Source of the DNA: Thiohalomonas denitrificans
GTDB taxonomy: Bacteria; Pseudomonadota; Gammaproteobacteria; Thiohalomonadales; Thiohalomonadaceae
Length of the DNA: 64,000 bases
Reading direction: 5' to 3'
NCBI RefSeq assembly: GCF_900102855.1
Contig: NZ_FMWD01000009.1
Span: 1-64,000 of the forward strand
Numbering within the stretch: position 1 is the stretch's first letter; each line of letters opens with the position of its first letter. Below are positions 17,178 to 25,616 of the stretch, piece by piece. The translations under genes were made by a program, and so were the position numbers. Below the pieces are notes generated by a model that was given only the letters and a program-made list of their open reading frames with translations, ran no database searches and was not told where the DNA came from.

Positions 17178-17558
17178 ATGGCCAAACCTCAAAGACAAAC
17201 CGGCTTTACCCTGCTTGAAGTGCTGGTGGCGCTTGCCGTCCTGGCGCTGGCGCTCGGCACACTGATCAAAGTCGGCGGAGACAATGCAAACAACGCGGCC
17301 TACCTGCGAGACAAGACCTTCGCCCACTGGGTCGCGATGAACCGGATCTCGGAACTGCGGCTGGAGGAGCAGTGGCCCGCTACCGGCCGACGCCGTGGTG
17401 ACTCGGAAATGGGCAACCGGGAGTGGCACTGGGAGGCCGAAATTTCCGCGACCTCCGACAAGGCCATTCGCCGGATCGAGGTTTCCATATTTCCCCTTGA
17501 GCAGCGCGAAAACCCACTGGTACGACGGATCGGATTCCTGCCGGAGCCTCAACGATGA
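17178..17558 (+). CDS. gspI: Type II secretion minor pseudopilin GspI
   Basis: The prepilin signature G|FTLLEVLVALAVLALALG follows a short 9-residue leader (MAKPQRQTG) when the ATG at 17178 is used; an in-frame ATG at 17160 would add six residues. GspI is a core tip pseudopilin (126 aa here) that forms the pseudopilus tip with GspJ, K and H. It is the first gene of a gspI-J-K-L-M-N run whose members overlap by about 1-4 bases. The usual upstream gspC-H genes are absent here; the neighbour is the divergent rhombosortase gene. Confidence 0.92.
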   Translation: MAKPQRQTGFTLLEVLVALAVLALALGTLIKVGGDNANNAAYLRDKTFAHWVAMNRISELRLEEQWPATGRRRGDSEMGNREWHWEAEISATSDKAIRRIEVSIFPLEQRENPLVRRIGFLPEPQR

Positions 17559-18154
17559 GGCGGCAGCGCGGCTTCACTCTGCTGGAGTTGCTGGTGGCGC
17601 TGGGAATCTTCGGCCTCGTCGCCGCTATGGCATTCAGCGGACTGCGGACGGTGCTGGATGCAAGGGAGCAGACCGCCCGGCACGCGGAAAGGCTTGCCGA
17701 GCTGGAGCGCACCATGCTGTTTCTGGGCCGCGATGTGATCCAGACTGTTGACCGCCCGATCCGCGATGAACTCGGAGACACCCGCCCCGCCCTCAGCGGG
17801 GGCGAGGGGCACCCCGCCCTGGAGCTGACCCGAAGCGGCTGGGCCAATCCCACCGGCGCGCAGCGCAGCACCCTGCAACGGGTGGGATGGGAGTTCAGGG
17901 AGGAGCGCCTGTACCGATCCGCCTGGCGGGTACTCGACCGCGCCCATGACAGCGAACCTTATTCGGTGCCGATGCTCAGAGGAGTACGGGAGCTCACGAT
18001 CCGCTTCCTCGATGCCGATCGGGAGTGGTCTGATAGCTGGCCTCCACCGGAGGAGAATACTCCAACCCTGCCCCTGGCGATCTCGGTTTCACTGGAACTG
18101 GAGGACTGGGGAGCCGTGGAGCGTCTCTGGATGGTTCCGGGAGGCGGGGTATGA
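17555..18154 (+). CDS. gspJ: Type II secretion minor pseudopilin GspJ
   Basis: The 199-aa protein starts MRRQRGFTLLELLVALGIFG, a type IV prepilin signal with cleavage after Gly6 and Glu5 of the mature protein present. The region LRTVLDAREQTARHAERLAELERTML is typical of GspJ. It joins GspI and GspK at the pseudopilus tip. Its ATG overlaps the gspI stop. Confidence 0.94.
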   Translation: MRRQRGFTLLELLVALGIFGLVAAMAFSGLRTVLDAREQTARHAERLAELERTMLFLGRDVIQTVDRPIRDELGDTRPALSGGEGHPALELTRSGWANPTGAQRSTLQRVGWEFREERLYRSAWRVLDRAHDSEPYSVPMLRGVRELTIRFLDADREWSDSWPPPEENTPTLPLAISVSLELEDWGAVERLWMVPGGGV

Positions 18155-19062
18155 AGCAGCGCGGCGTCGCCCTGGTAACGGCACTGCTGGTGGTCGCCCT
18201 GGCGACCACCGCCGCCGTATCGATGGTGGCCCGGCAGCAGGTGGATATCCGCCGCACCGGCAACCTGCTGGAAGGCGAGCAGGCGTATCTCTATCTACTC
18301 GGTATCGAGGACTGGGCCACACAGATCCTGCGCCAGGATCAGGAAGACAGCGACATCGATCACCTCAACGAGGATTGGACCACGATCTTGCCACCCATAG
18401 AGGTAGAGGGTGGTCAGGTCGGCGGCTTCCTGGAAGATCTCCAGGGCCGCTTCAACATCAATAACCTGGTGAAGGAGGGTCGCGTCAGTGAGCCCGACCT
18501 GCACACCTTCCGGCGGCTGTTGGCGGCTCTTTCTCTCGATGAGGAACTGGTCGAGCCGGTCATCGACTGGCTGGACGCCGACGTCGAGCCCATGGTCCCG
18601 TCAGGTGCCGAGGACGGCACCTATCTGGCGCAAAACCCCGCCTACCGCACCGCCAACGGGCTGATGGTCGATGCCAGCGAACTGCGCCTGGTGGCCGGCG
18701 TCGATGCCGAGACTTGGCAGGTGCTGGCCCCCTATGTGACGGCACTGCCGGGACGCACGGCGATCAACGTCAATACCGCTTCGCTACCGGTGCTGATGAG
18801 CCTGGCGGATGAACTCACCGAGGCCGATGCCGAGGCACTGGTGGAGGCGAGGGGCGATGAAGGGTTCAAATCGGAAAGCGCCTTCTTCGAGCAGGAGATG
18901 GTTGCCGGCCGCGAAGTGACGGAGATTGCGGTCTCCAGTAATTGGTTTGGCATCCATGGTGATGTCGAGGTGGGACGAATCCGACTGCGCATGCATAGTA
19001 CACTATGGCGTGGCGAAGATGGCGCGAGTCGCATCTTGCGCCGCGCACAAGGGGCTTTTTGA
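18151..19062 (+). CDS. gspK: Type II secretion pseudopilin GspK
   Basis: This 303-aa protein is the large tip pseudopilin. The prepilin signal MKQRG|VALVTALLVVALATTAA lacks the usual Glu5, a known family trait that places GspK at the very tip. The family regions QVDIRRTGNLLEGEQA and LDADVEPMVPSGAED follow, then the helix-hairpin-helix-like INVNTASLPVLMSLA. Its stop TGA shares a base with the gspL ATG. Confidence 0.94.
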   Translation: MKQRGVALVTALLVVALATTAAVSMVARQQVDIRRTGNLLEGEQAYLYLLGIEDWATQILRQDQEDSDIDHLNEDWTTILPPIEVEGGQVGGFLEDLQGRFNINNLVKEGRVSEPDLHTFRRLLAALSLDEELVEPVIDWLDADVEPMVPSGAEDGTYLAQNPAYRTANGLMVDASELRLVAGVDAETWQVLAPYVTALPGRTAINVNTASLPVLMSLADELTEADAEALVEARGDEGFKSESAFFEQEMVAGREVTEIAVSSNWFGIHGDVEVGRIRLRMHSTLWRGEDGASRILRRAQGAF

Positions 19063-20270
19063 TGAAGGAAACCATTTACATCCGCCTTGTTGGCCGTCCG
19101 GACGAGGCAGTGGCGTGGCGGGCTGAAGGCGAAGGCGGAAGCGAGCAGGGCCGATCTCCGCTGGGCGATATCGCCGGCCGTGCCCAGGGCGCCCGTGTCA
19201 TCGTGCTGGTACCCGGCACCGATTGCCTGCTCACCTCTACCAAGGTCCCCACCCGCAAACGCCAACGAGTCATTCAGGCCCTGCCCTTCGCCCTGGAAGA
19301 TCGCATGGCCGGCGATGTCGAATCCCTGCATTTCGCCGTCGGCCACATCGAAAGCGATGGTACGGCGCATGCGGCTGTCGTCGCGAAGGAGCGTATGGAC
19401 GAGTGGCTGCGCCAACTGCACGATGCGGGCCTGCGGCCCCATGCGCTGCACCCCGAGAGCGTGACACTGCCATTTGAACCCGGAAACTGGTCGCTGCTTC
19501 TGGGGCCTGATGAAGGCCTGCTGCGAACCGGAACCAACGAAGGGCTCGGTCTCGATATCGATTCTGTCGAGGAGATGCTCGCCATGGCCCTCGAGGGTGC
19601 CGCAGAGCGCCCCGATGGCATCCGGTTGTTTGACTGTCGCAAGGGTGAAGTCGGCACCCCGGCGCTGGTCGATGACATCCATTTCGACACGGAGCAGTGC
19701 ACGGATCCGCTCGCGGTACTGGCACGCGGGGTCCGCGAAACCCATCCGGTTAACCTCCTCCAGGGGGATTACGGGCACCGCGAAGAGCTCGGTCGCCGCT
19801 GGCGGCCGTGGCGCCACGCCGCGATCCTGGCGGCAATCATTTTGACGATCCAGGGGGTTCTCTCGATCCAGCATTGGTGGCAGCTGAGCCAGGATGACGC
19901 CCGGCTAGAGACCCGGATAGAGGCCCTCTATCGGGATACCTTCCCGGATGCGCGCCGGGTGGTCGCACCACGCCAGCAGATGCAGCAGCACCTTGAAGCC
20001 CTGCAGCGCGGTGGCGGCTACGACCCGTTCACCGGGCTGCTGGCGGCCGTCGGCCCGGTCCTCGACCAGACCGAGGGCCTGCAATTGCAGGGGCTGCGCT
20101 ATCGCGACGGGCAACTGGAAATCGATCTGACCCTTGGCAATCTCCAGAGCCTCGACGCCCTCAAGGAGCAGCTCGTAGCCACCGGCGGGCTCGAGGTCGA
20201 CATCGCCAGTGCCACTGCCCGGAATAACCGGGTGGAGAGTCGGCTGACCATCCGGGGGGGCACGGCATGA
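19062..20270 (+). CDS. gspL: Type II secretion inner-membrane protein GspL
   Basis: The start is the ATG at 19062, overlapping the gspK stop (TGATG). The 402-aa product has the cytoplasmic actin-like domain that binds the GspE ATPase (residues ~1-240; TDCLLTSTKVPTRKRQRVIQA, PFALEDRMAGD), a single membrane helix near residues 253-270 (AAIILTIQGVLSI), and a periplasmic ferredoxin-like domain. It links the cytoplasmic motor to GspM and the pseudopilus. Confidence 0.93.
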   Translation: MKETIYIRLVGRPDEAVAWRAEGEGGSEQGRSPLGDIAGRAQGARVIVLVPGTDCLLTSTKVPTRKRQRVIQALPFALEDRMAGDVESLHFAVGHIESDGTAHAAVVAKERMDEWLRQLHDAGLRPHALHPESVTLPFEPGNWSLLLGPDEGLLRTGTNEGLGLDIDSVEEMLAMALEGAAERPDGIRLFDCRKGEVGTPALVDDIHFDTEQCTDPLAVLARGVRETHPVNLLQGDYGHREELGRRWRPWRHAAILAAIILTIQGVLSIQHWWQLSQDDARLETRIEALYRDTFPDARRVVAPRQQMQQHLEALQRGGGYDPFTGLLAAVGPVLDQTEGLQLQGLRYRDGQLEIDLTLGNLQSLDALKEQLVATGGLEVDIASATARNNRVESRLTIRGGTA

Positions 20271-20749
20271 AACAGTTTATGCAAAACCTGCAACCCAGGG
20301 AGCGTCGCACACTGCTCGCCGGAGCGATCGCTCTCGCCCTGCTGCTCCTCTACGTAATGGTCTGGGAACCGTACCGCACGCATATCGCACAACTCGAGAA
20401 AGATGTGGCCGAGCAGCGCGCTACCCTCGCCTGGATGCGCCAGGCCGCGGCGGAGATCAAGGAGTTGCGCGGTAGCGCTTCCCGGCCGGTGACGAAGACC
20501 AGTTCACTGCTGGCGACGACCGACCGTACCGCTCGCAGCCATGGCTTCTCCGGGGCACTCAAGCGGATTCAGCCGGATGGCCAGCGTTCGGTACGCGTCT
20601 GGCTGGAAAACGCCCCCTTCGATGACGTGATGCGCTGGCTCGGGACGCTGATGGAGCAGCACGGAGTCTCCATCTCGTCACTGGTCGTGGATCCCGGAGA
20701 GTCGGCGGGCCTGGTCGATGCACGACTCGTCCTGGAGGAGAGGACATGA
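20267..20749 (+). CDS. gspM: Type II secretion protein GspM
   Basis: This 160-aa bitopic membrane protein has a short cytoplasmic start (MKQFMQNLQPRERRTLL), one membrane helix (~16-32, LAGAIALALLLLYVMVW) and a periplasmic ferredoxin-like domain. It partners GspL. It overlaps both gspL and gspN by ATGA. Confidence 0.93.
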   Translation: MKQFMQNLQPRERRTLLAGAIALALLLLYVMVWEPYRTHIAQLEKDVAEQRATLAWMRQAAAEIKELRGSASRPVTKTSSLLATTDRTARSHGFSGALKRIQPDGQRSVRVWLENAPFDDVMRWLGTLMEQHGVSISSLVVDPGESAGLVDARLVLEERT

Positions 20750-21507
20750 AACGCACCGTCGGTTATCTGGCCCTCGGATTGGTCGCCTATCTGCTGTTTG
20801 CCGTGATGATGCTGCCGGCGCAAAAAGCGCTCGGGTTCGCAGTCCCGCAGCTGAAATCCCAGGGTGTGTCGATCGCCGCTAGCGGAGTGGCCGGCAGCAT
20901 CTGGTCCGGCCGCATGGACGCCCTCAGTGTTAACGGATTCGGACTCCAGCAGATCCGTTGGGACCTCAATCCGCTCTCGCTGCTGACGGGGCGTATCGGC
21001 GGCGACTGGAACATGAACTGGCAGGGTGCCCGGCTACAGGGCTACGCCAGTGCTACCCCGGATGGCCGGGCGCTATTGAAAAATGTTCAGGCCGATTCAC
21101 CGGCGGATGAATTTGCCGGCTTCATACCCATTCCTCTCAGCCTGGGGGGGAACATCACCCTTGACCTGCAGGAACTGAGGCTGGAAGAGGGTCGCCCGGT
21201 CTCCGCCGAGGGGACCGCCATCTGGACTGATGCCGCTTTCATCGCCCCACTGGACGCCTCCCTGGGCGATCTCCGCGTGGTACTGAAACCGCGTGAAGGC
21301 GGAGGCGTCGACGCCGAAATTCAAGACGGAGGCGGTCCACTGCGACTGGAGGGGACACTCAAGCTCGAGCCGAACGGCACCTACCGATTGAACGCAAACC
21401 TCGGTACCCGCCCCGGCGCCAGTTCCGCCCTCGAGGAAAATCTCGCCATGCTCGGCCGCCGTAATCCCGAGGGTTTCTATAACGTGGTCCACCAGGGCCG
21501 GATCTGA
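20746..21507 (+). CDS. gspN: Type II secretion protein GspN
   Basis: The 253-aa protein has one N-terminal membrane helix and a periplasmic region with the GspN pattern: PAQKALGFAVP near the start, SGVAGSIWSGRMDALSVNG, and QQIRWDLNPLSLLTGRIGGDW. GspN is an accessory component in some type II systems with an AsmA-like fold and an uncertain role. It ends the gspI-N run. Confidence 0.92.
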   Translation: MKRTVGYLALGLVAYLLFAVMMLPAQKALGFAVPQLKSQGVSIAASGVAGSIWSGRMDALSVNGFGLQQIRWDLNPLSLLTGRIGGDWNMNWQGARLQGYASATPDGRALLKNVQADSPADEFAGFIPIPLSLGGNITLDLQELRLEEGRPVSAEGTAIWTDAAFIAPLDASLGDLRVVLKPREGGGVDAEIQDGGGPLRLEGTLKLEPNGTYRLNANLGTRPGASSALEENLAMLGRRNPEGFYNVVHQGRI

Positions 21508-21518
21508 GTGTAGGGTGG

Positions 21519-21537
21519 GTCAGGCGCTCTGCCTGAC
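21519..21537 (+). terminator. Small hairpin after gspN
   Basis: GTCAGGC-GCTCT-GCCTGAC forms a 7-bp stem just after the gspN stop. No U-run follows, so terminator activity is uncertain; it may be a remnant of a repeat. The rest of 21508-21660 contains no gene. Confidence 0.3.
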
Positions 21538-21660
21538 GAAAGTCGCCGCGAGGGCGCGCCTCCTACCCGGTGAGGTATCGCCGTCCTCATAGGGTGCGTT
21601 AGGCACGCCGTGACTTACCACGTCCGGTGCTATGCACATTGGGAAAATCGCCCAGGAATC

Positions 21661-21870
21661 TCAGCCGGTTATGCCGATGTAAACAGCATAACCGGCCGAA
21701 GCGATAATCAACAGATAGCCGATGGGCCTGAGGATCGCGGCCAATGCCGCGAAAAAGGGTGGCACCCGCCTGCCCCGGAACTGCCGTTCGACCTGACGCG
21801 GATAATAACGGGCGAAATAGATTCCCACCGCAACGTTGATCAACAGCGAAAAAAAGGTGGCGATGGTCAC
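21661..21870 (-). CDS. Small two-helix membrane protein of unknown function
   Basis: A GTG start at 21870 overlaps the stop of the Rof-like gene (GTGA) and gives a 69-aa product. It has two hydrophobic segments (FFSLLINVAVGIYFA and PIGYLLIIASAGYAVYIGI) joined by a basic loop (RYYPRQVERQFRGRR). I recognise no family. The tight overlap and clear two-helix pattern favour a real gene. It is last in the hemW-CPXCG-rof run. Confidence 0.6.
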   Translation of the reverse strand: MTIATFFSLLINVAVGIYFARYYPRQVERQFRGRRVPPFFAALAAILRPIGYLLIIASAGYAVYIGITG

Positions 21871-22130
21871 CGGACATCCTTTTGCAGGATGACCGCCTCG
21901 GCAGAGACAATCCGGTCCAGCCGGATGCGAAAGTGCCGGCCATCGAGGTCCTCCACGAACAGGAACTCCTCCTTGCTCGCTTCGGTTTTCAGGTCGAGAG
22001 GCCGCAGGGTGCCGATGCAACAGTTGCCATCGATATCGCGCCAGTGCATCCGAAGCCTCTGCCGATGCATGATCGCCAGCTCATAACCGGAGTAAACTTC
22101 ACAATCGATCGGGCGGTAGTCATCACTCAT
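21867..22130 (-). CDS. rof: Rho-binding antiterminator, Rof/YaeO-like
   Basis: The 87-aa protein aligns by eye with E. coli Rof along its length. The start MSDDYRPIDCEVYSGYELA parallels MNDTYQPINCDDYDNLELA, and FVEDLDGRHFRIRLDRIVSA parallels the C-terminal VEAAGETRELRLDKIAS. Rof has an Sm-like fold that binds the Rho hexamer and blocks RNA entry, inhibiting Rho-dependent termination. The start is the ATG at 22130, which overlaps the CPXCG gene's end by 8 bases. Rof acts in the cytoplasm. Confidence 0.78.
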   Translation of the reverse strand: MSDDYRPIDCEVYSGYELAIMHRQRLRMHWRDIDGNCCIGTLRPLDLKTEASKEEFLFVEDLDGRHFRIRLDRIVSAEAVILQKDVR

Positions 22131-22308
22131 CTTCGCGCCGCACCTCGACACGTAGGGATTGACCACCCGCCCCGGACACCAGGACACGCAGGGGCCGGCA
22201 GCAGACCTCGCAGTCTTCGATATAATCCTGTTCGGCCACCGATGGGTCAATCACCAGTTCCAGCGGTTCTCCGCAGTAGGGGCATTGCGCTTTAGTGTAC
22301 TGTTGCAT
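22123..22308 (-). CDS. CPXCG-motif cysteine-rich small protein
   Basis: The 61-aa product has CPYCGEPLELVIDPS near the N-terminus and CEVCCRPL in the middle. This is the pattern of the CPXCG family of putative zinc-binding proteins of unknown function. I prefer the ATG at 22308, spaced correctly from GAGGTGAGC; a GTG six bases upstream overlaps that Shine-Dalgarno sequence. The gene lies between hemW and rof. Its first codons lie in an 18-base sequence (22292-22309) that recurs elsewhere in the window. Confidence 0.8.
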   Translation of the reverse strand: MQQYTKAQCPYCGEPLELVIDPSVAEQDYIEDCEVCCRPLRVLVSGAGGQSLRVEVRREDE

Positions 22309-22315
22309 GCTCACC

Positions 22316-23476
22316 TCAATCGGGCAGGAATCCCTCCAGCAGCTCGTTCAGGTAGTTTCTTCCCCGCTCCGTGGGAGAGATACGATCGATGTCCCACTGA
22401 ATCAGTCCCCGCTCTTCGGCAGCCCTGAGCGGTTTTTCGACAGCGTACAGGGGCAGACCGGTACGCTGCTCGAAAAGTTGCGGCTCGAAGCCATCAAACA
22501 GTCGCAGCGCATTCATCATGAACTCCAGAGGCAGCTCGAAACGGCCCACCCGATGCTGTTCAGCCATCACCTCTCCGGAGGAGGCCCGCGCCAGCCAGGT
22601 TTCCGGATGGCGCATCTTGTGGCTGCGCACGATGCGCCACACTGCCGGGTCGGTGCGTTTGCCGTGGGCGCCGGGGCCTATCCCGAGATAGTCCCCGAAC
22701 ATCCAGTAATTGAGGTTATGAATACACTGCCGCCCGGGGCGGGCGAAGGCCGAGACTTCGTAGGGGCCATAGCCCGCCGCGGTGAGACGCTCGTGGCCCT
22801 GCCGATGCATCGCCCATAGCGATTCGTCATCGGGCAGCGGCGGTGGCGCCTGATAAAACGCGGTATTCGGCTCCAGAGTGAGCTGGTAATAGGAGAGGTG
22901 GGCCGGTTCCAGCGCAATCGCCTGTTCCAGGTCGGAGAGGGCCGCCTCCGGACTCTGTCCGGGCAGCCCGTACATCAGGTCGAGATTGAAGTTGTCCAGC
23001 CCCGAACGATGGGCCGCCTCGGCAGCGAGTGCGGCCTCCGCACCCGTGTGGATTCGGCCGATCGCCTCCAGCCGGGCGTTGTTAAAGCTCTGCACGCCGA
23101 TGGAGAGACGGGTGATCCCGGCCGCGCGATATTCCGTAAACCGGCCCTGCTCCAGCGTGCCCGGATTGGCCTCCAGGGTGACCTCCAGGTCCGGCTCGAA
23201 ACCGAACCGGGCCCGCAGACCCGACAGCAGCCGATCCAGTGCCTCGGGACTCAGCAGGCTGGGCGTGCCGCCACCGATGAAGATGCTGGTCAGCGGCCGA
23301 CCCCAGACGCTCGGCAGTTCGCCGTCGACATCGGTCAGCAGTGCATCGATAAATGCCGCCTCGGGGATACCGTCCCGCACCGCGTGGGAGTTGAAGTCAC
23401 AATAGGGGCACTTGCGCACACACCACGGAAAGTGGATATAGAGCGAAAGCGGCGGTACGGAGGTGAAATTCAGCAT
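22316..23476 (-). CDS. hemW: Radical SAM haem chaperone HemW
   Basis: The 386-aa protein has the radical-SAM motif CVRKCPYC (Cys19, 23, 26) and FIGGGTPSLL at ~68-77. The family regions LEANPGTLE, GVQSFNNARLEAIGRIH and NYWMFGDYLGIGPGAHGK follow. It resembles coproporphyrinogen dehydrogenase HemN but lacks HemN's N-terminal extension and fourth cysteine, as in HemW, which binds haem and delivers it to respiratory proteins. In many Gammaproteobacteria hemW follows rdgB, as here. Confidence 0.94.
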   Translation of the reverse strand: MLNFTSVPPLSLYIHFPWCVRKCPYCDFNSHAVRDGIPEAAFIDALLTDVDGELPSVWGRPLTSIFIGGGTPSLLSPEALDRLLSGLRARFGFEPDLEVTLEANPGTLEQGRFTEYRAAGITRLSIGVQSFNNARLEAIGRIHTGAEAALAAEAAHRSGLDNFNLDLMYGLPGQSPEAALSDLEQAIALEPAHLSYYQLTLEPNTAFYQAPPPLPDDESLWAMHRQGHERLTAAGYGPYEVSAFARPGRQCIHNLNYWMFGDYLGIGPGAHGKRTDPAVWRIVRSHKMRHPETWLARASSGEVMAEQHRVGRFELPLEFMMNALRLFDGFEPQLFEQRTGLPLYAVEKPLRAAEERGLIQWDIDRISPTERGRNYLNELLEGFLPD

Positions 23477-23562
23477 GGTTTTGTTACGGCCAAGGTGCAG
23501 TACACTCCATTAGGCAAAGAGCACGCCTGTGCGTTCCACCGACCCGGAAATCCTTTGGTTAA

Positions 23563-23672
23563 CCACAGAGGACACATAGACTTGTCGGACTGAAGGCCGA
23601 CCTACATGACGCGTGGCTGCCGGTCGGCCTTCCGGCCGTCGTTCGGGTTTCGACGGGCTAAAACCCGACCTA
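23563..23672. repeat. Intergenic repeats: 'ACCACAGAGGACACA' and 'AAGGCCGACCTACA' types
   Basis: An ACCACAGAGGACACA half-copy (23563 on) is followed by two opposed copies of a GGCCGACCTACA / GGTCGGCCTTCCGGCC motif and a GGGCTAAAACCCGACCTACA unit. The second family recurs at 52079-52178 and in part at 29190-29205. The remainder of the hemW-rdgB gap has no gene. Confidence 0.55.
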
Positions 23673-23763
23673 CAAATGCGCATAACAGTTTTAACTACCG
23701 AGATGTCTGGAGGCTTAGTCCAGCCCTCCGCGTCTTCTGTAGTTATCATCCGTCCGCCTTTGT

Positions 23764-24354
23764 TCATGCCTTCAGCGCCTCGACCAGTGCCCGCAGGGCC
23801 TGGCCACGATGGGAGAGACGATTTTTCTCTTCCCCGGAGAGCTGCGCGGCAGTGCAATCGTGATCGGGAACATAGAAGACCGGGTCGTAGCCAAAGCCAC
23901 TCTCACCCTTCGGCTCGCGGGCGATGCGCCCCTCCCAACTGCCCTGGCAAATGATTGGGGTGGGGTCCGCCTCATGATCCATGTAGACCATCAGGCATTG
24001 GAAACGCGCAGTACGCCCGGCATCTTCAACACCGCTCAACTCCTCGAGAAGCTTTTCCAGATTGGCCTGATCCGTAGCACCGGGACCGGCATAACGGGCG
24101 GAGTAGATCCCGGGCGCGCCGTTGAGGACATCCACCTCCAGACCCGAATCGTCGGCGATGGCAGGCAGCCCGGTGTGCGCGGCCGCATTGCGGGCCTTCA
24201 GGATCGCGTTCTCCACGAACGTCAGTCCCGTCTCCTCGACCTCTTCCACACCGAACTCCGTCTGCGGCACCACCTCGATATCCAGTCCGGCGAGGATCTC
24301 GTTGATCTCCCGTACCTTGCCCCTGTTGCCACTGGCCAGTACAACTCGCTTCAT
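23764..24354 (-). CDS. rdgB: dITP/XTP pyrophosphatase RdgB
   Basis: This 196-aa HAM1/Ham1-like nucleotide hydrolase removes non-canonical purine triphosphates (dITP, XTP). Motifs seen are [12 protein letters not shown] at the start, [24 protein letters not shown], and [15 protein letters not shown] with [10 protein letters not shown] at the end. The ATG at 24354 gives the standard N-terminus; the in-frame extension upstream (to 24390) has no family match. The rph-rdgB-hemW order is conserved, but a mobile element has entered the rph-rdgB gap. Confidence 0.95.
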   Translation of the reverse strand: MKRVVLASGNRGKVREINEILAGLDIEVVPQTEFGVEEVEETGLTFVENAILKARNAAAHTGLPAIADDSGLEVDVLNGAPGIYSARYAGPGATDQANLEKLLEELSGVEDAGRTARFQCLMVYMDHEADPTPIICQGSWEGRIAREPKGESGFGYDPVFYVPDHDCTAAQLSGEEKNRLSHRGQALRALVEALKA

Positions 24355-24373
24355 TCGTTCACTCCTTAACCGA

Positions 24374-24770
24374 AAAACCACAGAGGACACAGAGACCCAT
24401 TAAACCTCTCTGTGTTTAGGGCACTTCTATTAATCCAACGCGGATTCTGTTGGGTCCAAAATCGCCGAGGCCAAGGCGCGCTGCGCAGGCAAGGGTGGCT
24501 CCCTTGTCAAGCAGCGCACAAATCCGCCGGGAGCGGATTTGGACGGCCCCAGGCCGGCCCGAAGGGCGGGCTCCAGGGATGGAGTCCGCTACGCCGGGAT
24601 CGGCGATTTTGGGCCCAACCCTTCGGGCTCGGGACCGTTTTACCCGCTGGGCTGCGTTACAGCTCGCTCATGTGAAGCAACCACACATCACTCGCTGCGC
24701 CTTGCCAGCGGACAAAACGGCCACGAGCAGAACCGTGTTGGATTAATAGAAGTGCCCTTTACTGTGGTTT
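24374..24770. repeat. 'ACCACAGAGGACACAGAG' inverted repeat split by an insertion
   Basis: The left part, AACCACAGAGGACACAGAGA with CTCTCTGTG, ends at 24414, and its missing right arm (CTGTGGTTT) resumes at 24762 after the inserted element at 24419-24757. Joining the flanks and removing one TTTA restores a continuous repeat of the family found intact elsewhere in the window. Confidence 0.65.
24419..24757. mobile_element. MITE-like element with 25-bp inverted ends and TTTA target duplication
   Basis: The ends GGGCACTTCTATTAATCCAA... (24419-24443) and their inverted copy (24733-24757) differ at one position. TTTA lies directly outside both ends (24415-24418 and 24758-24761). The 339-bp interior has no gene but contains nested inverted repeats, including CAAAATCGCCG/CGGCGATTTTG and GGGCTCC-AGGGAT-GGAGTCC. 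A 4-bp duplication ending in TA fits IS5-type transposases, which would have to act in trans. Confidence 0.8.
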
Positions 24771-24778
24771 AAACCGTA

Positions 24779-25495
24779 TTAACCTTCCAGTGCTTCGGTC
24801 TGCTTGCGGATCAGATCGGCAATGCCGCCCTCGGCGAGGTCGATCATGACGTCGAACTCTTCGCGGCGGAAGGCGTGCCCTTCGGCGGTACCCTGGACTT
24901 CGATGAAGGCACTGCCGTCGTTCATCACCACGTTCATGTCCGTCTCGGCGGTGGAGTCCTCCGCATAATCCAGGTCCAGCACCGGCGTCCCCTGATAGAT
25001 ACCCACCGAGACGGAGGCGATCTTGCCGTGCAGCGGGTTCTTTTTGATGACGCGCTTGTCGAGAAGATGCTGCATGGCATCGGCGAGTGCCACGAAACCG
25101 CCGGTTATGGAGGCGGTACGGGTCCCACCGTCGGCCTGGATCACATCGCAATCGATGGTGACGGTGCGCTCGCCGAGGGCTTCACGGTCCATCACCGCCC
25201 GCAGGGAGCGCCCAATCAGGCGCTGGATCTCCATGGTACGGCCACCCTGACGACCCTGAGCCGCCTCACGTCCCATGCGCGAGCCGGTGGAGCGGGGCAG
25301 CATGCCGTATTCTGCGGTCACCCAGCCACAGCCCTTGCCCCTGAGAAAGCGCGGGATACGCTCGTCCACACTGGCCGTACAGATCACTTTGGTATCGCCA
25401 AACTCGACCAGTACCGAACCCTCGGCATGCTTGGTGTAATTGCGGGTGAAGCGAATATCGCGCAGTTCGTCGGGGGCTCGTCCGCTTGGACGCAT
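24779..25495 (-). CDS. rph: Ribonuclease PH
   Basis: This 238-aa phosphate-dependent 3' exoribonuclease trims tRNA 3' ends and degrades structured RNA. It starts [20 protein letters not shown] and carries the family motifs [50 protein letters not shown] and the phosphate/metal region [20 protein letters not shown]. It is complete, unlike the frameshifted rph of E. coli K-12. Confidence 0.96.
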   Translation of the reverse strand: MRPSGRAPDELRDIRFTRNYTKHAEGSVLVEFGDTKVICTASVDERIPRFLRGKGCGWVTAEYGMLPRSTGSRMGREAAQGRQGGRTMEIQRLIGRSLRAVMDREALGERTVTIDCDVIQADGGTRTASITGGFVALADAMQHLLDKRVIKKNPLHGKIASVSVGIYQGTPVLDLDYAEDSTAETDMNVVMNDGSAFIEVQGTAEGHAFRREEFDVMIDLAEGGIADLIRKQTEALEG

Positions 25496-25616
25496 GTGCT
25501 GTACTCCTGGATGGGTGGTTTGGTGAAGCTATTGTAAACGGAGCCACAGCCGGGTGCGAACACGAAGTGTCCGGGAAACGGGAAGGCCAAGGGCGGTGTG
25601 GCGGCTGCCGCCGCTC

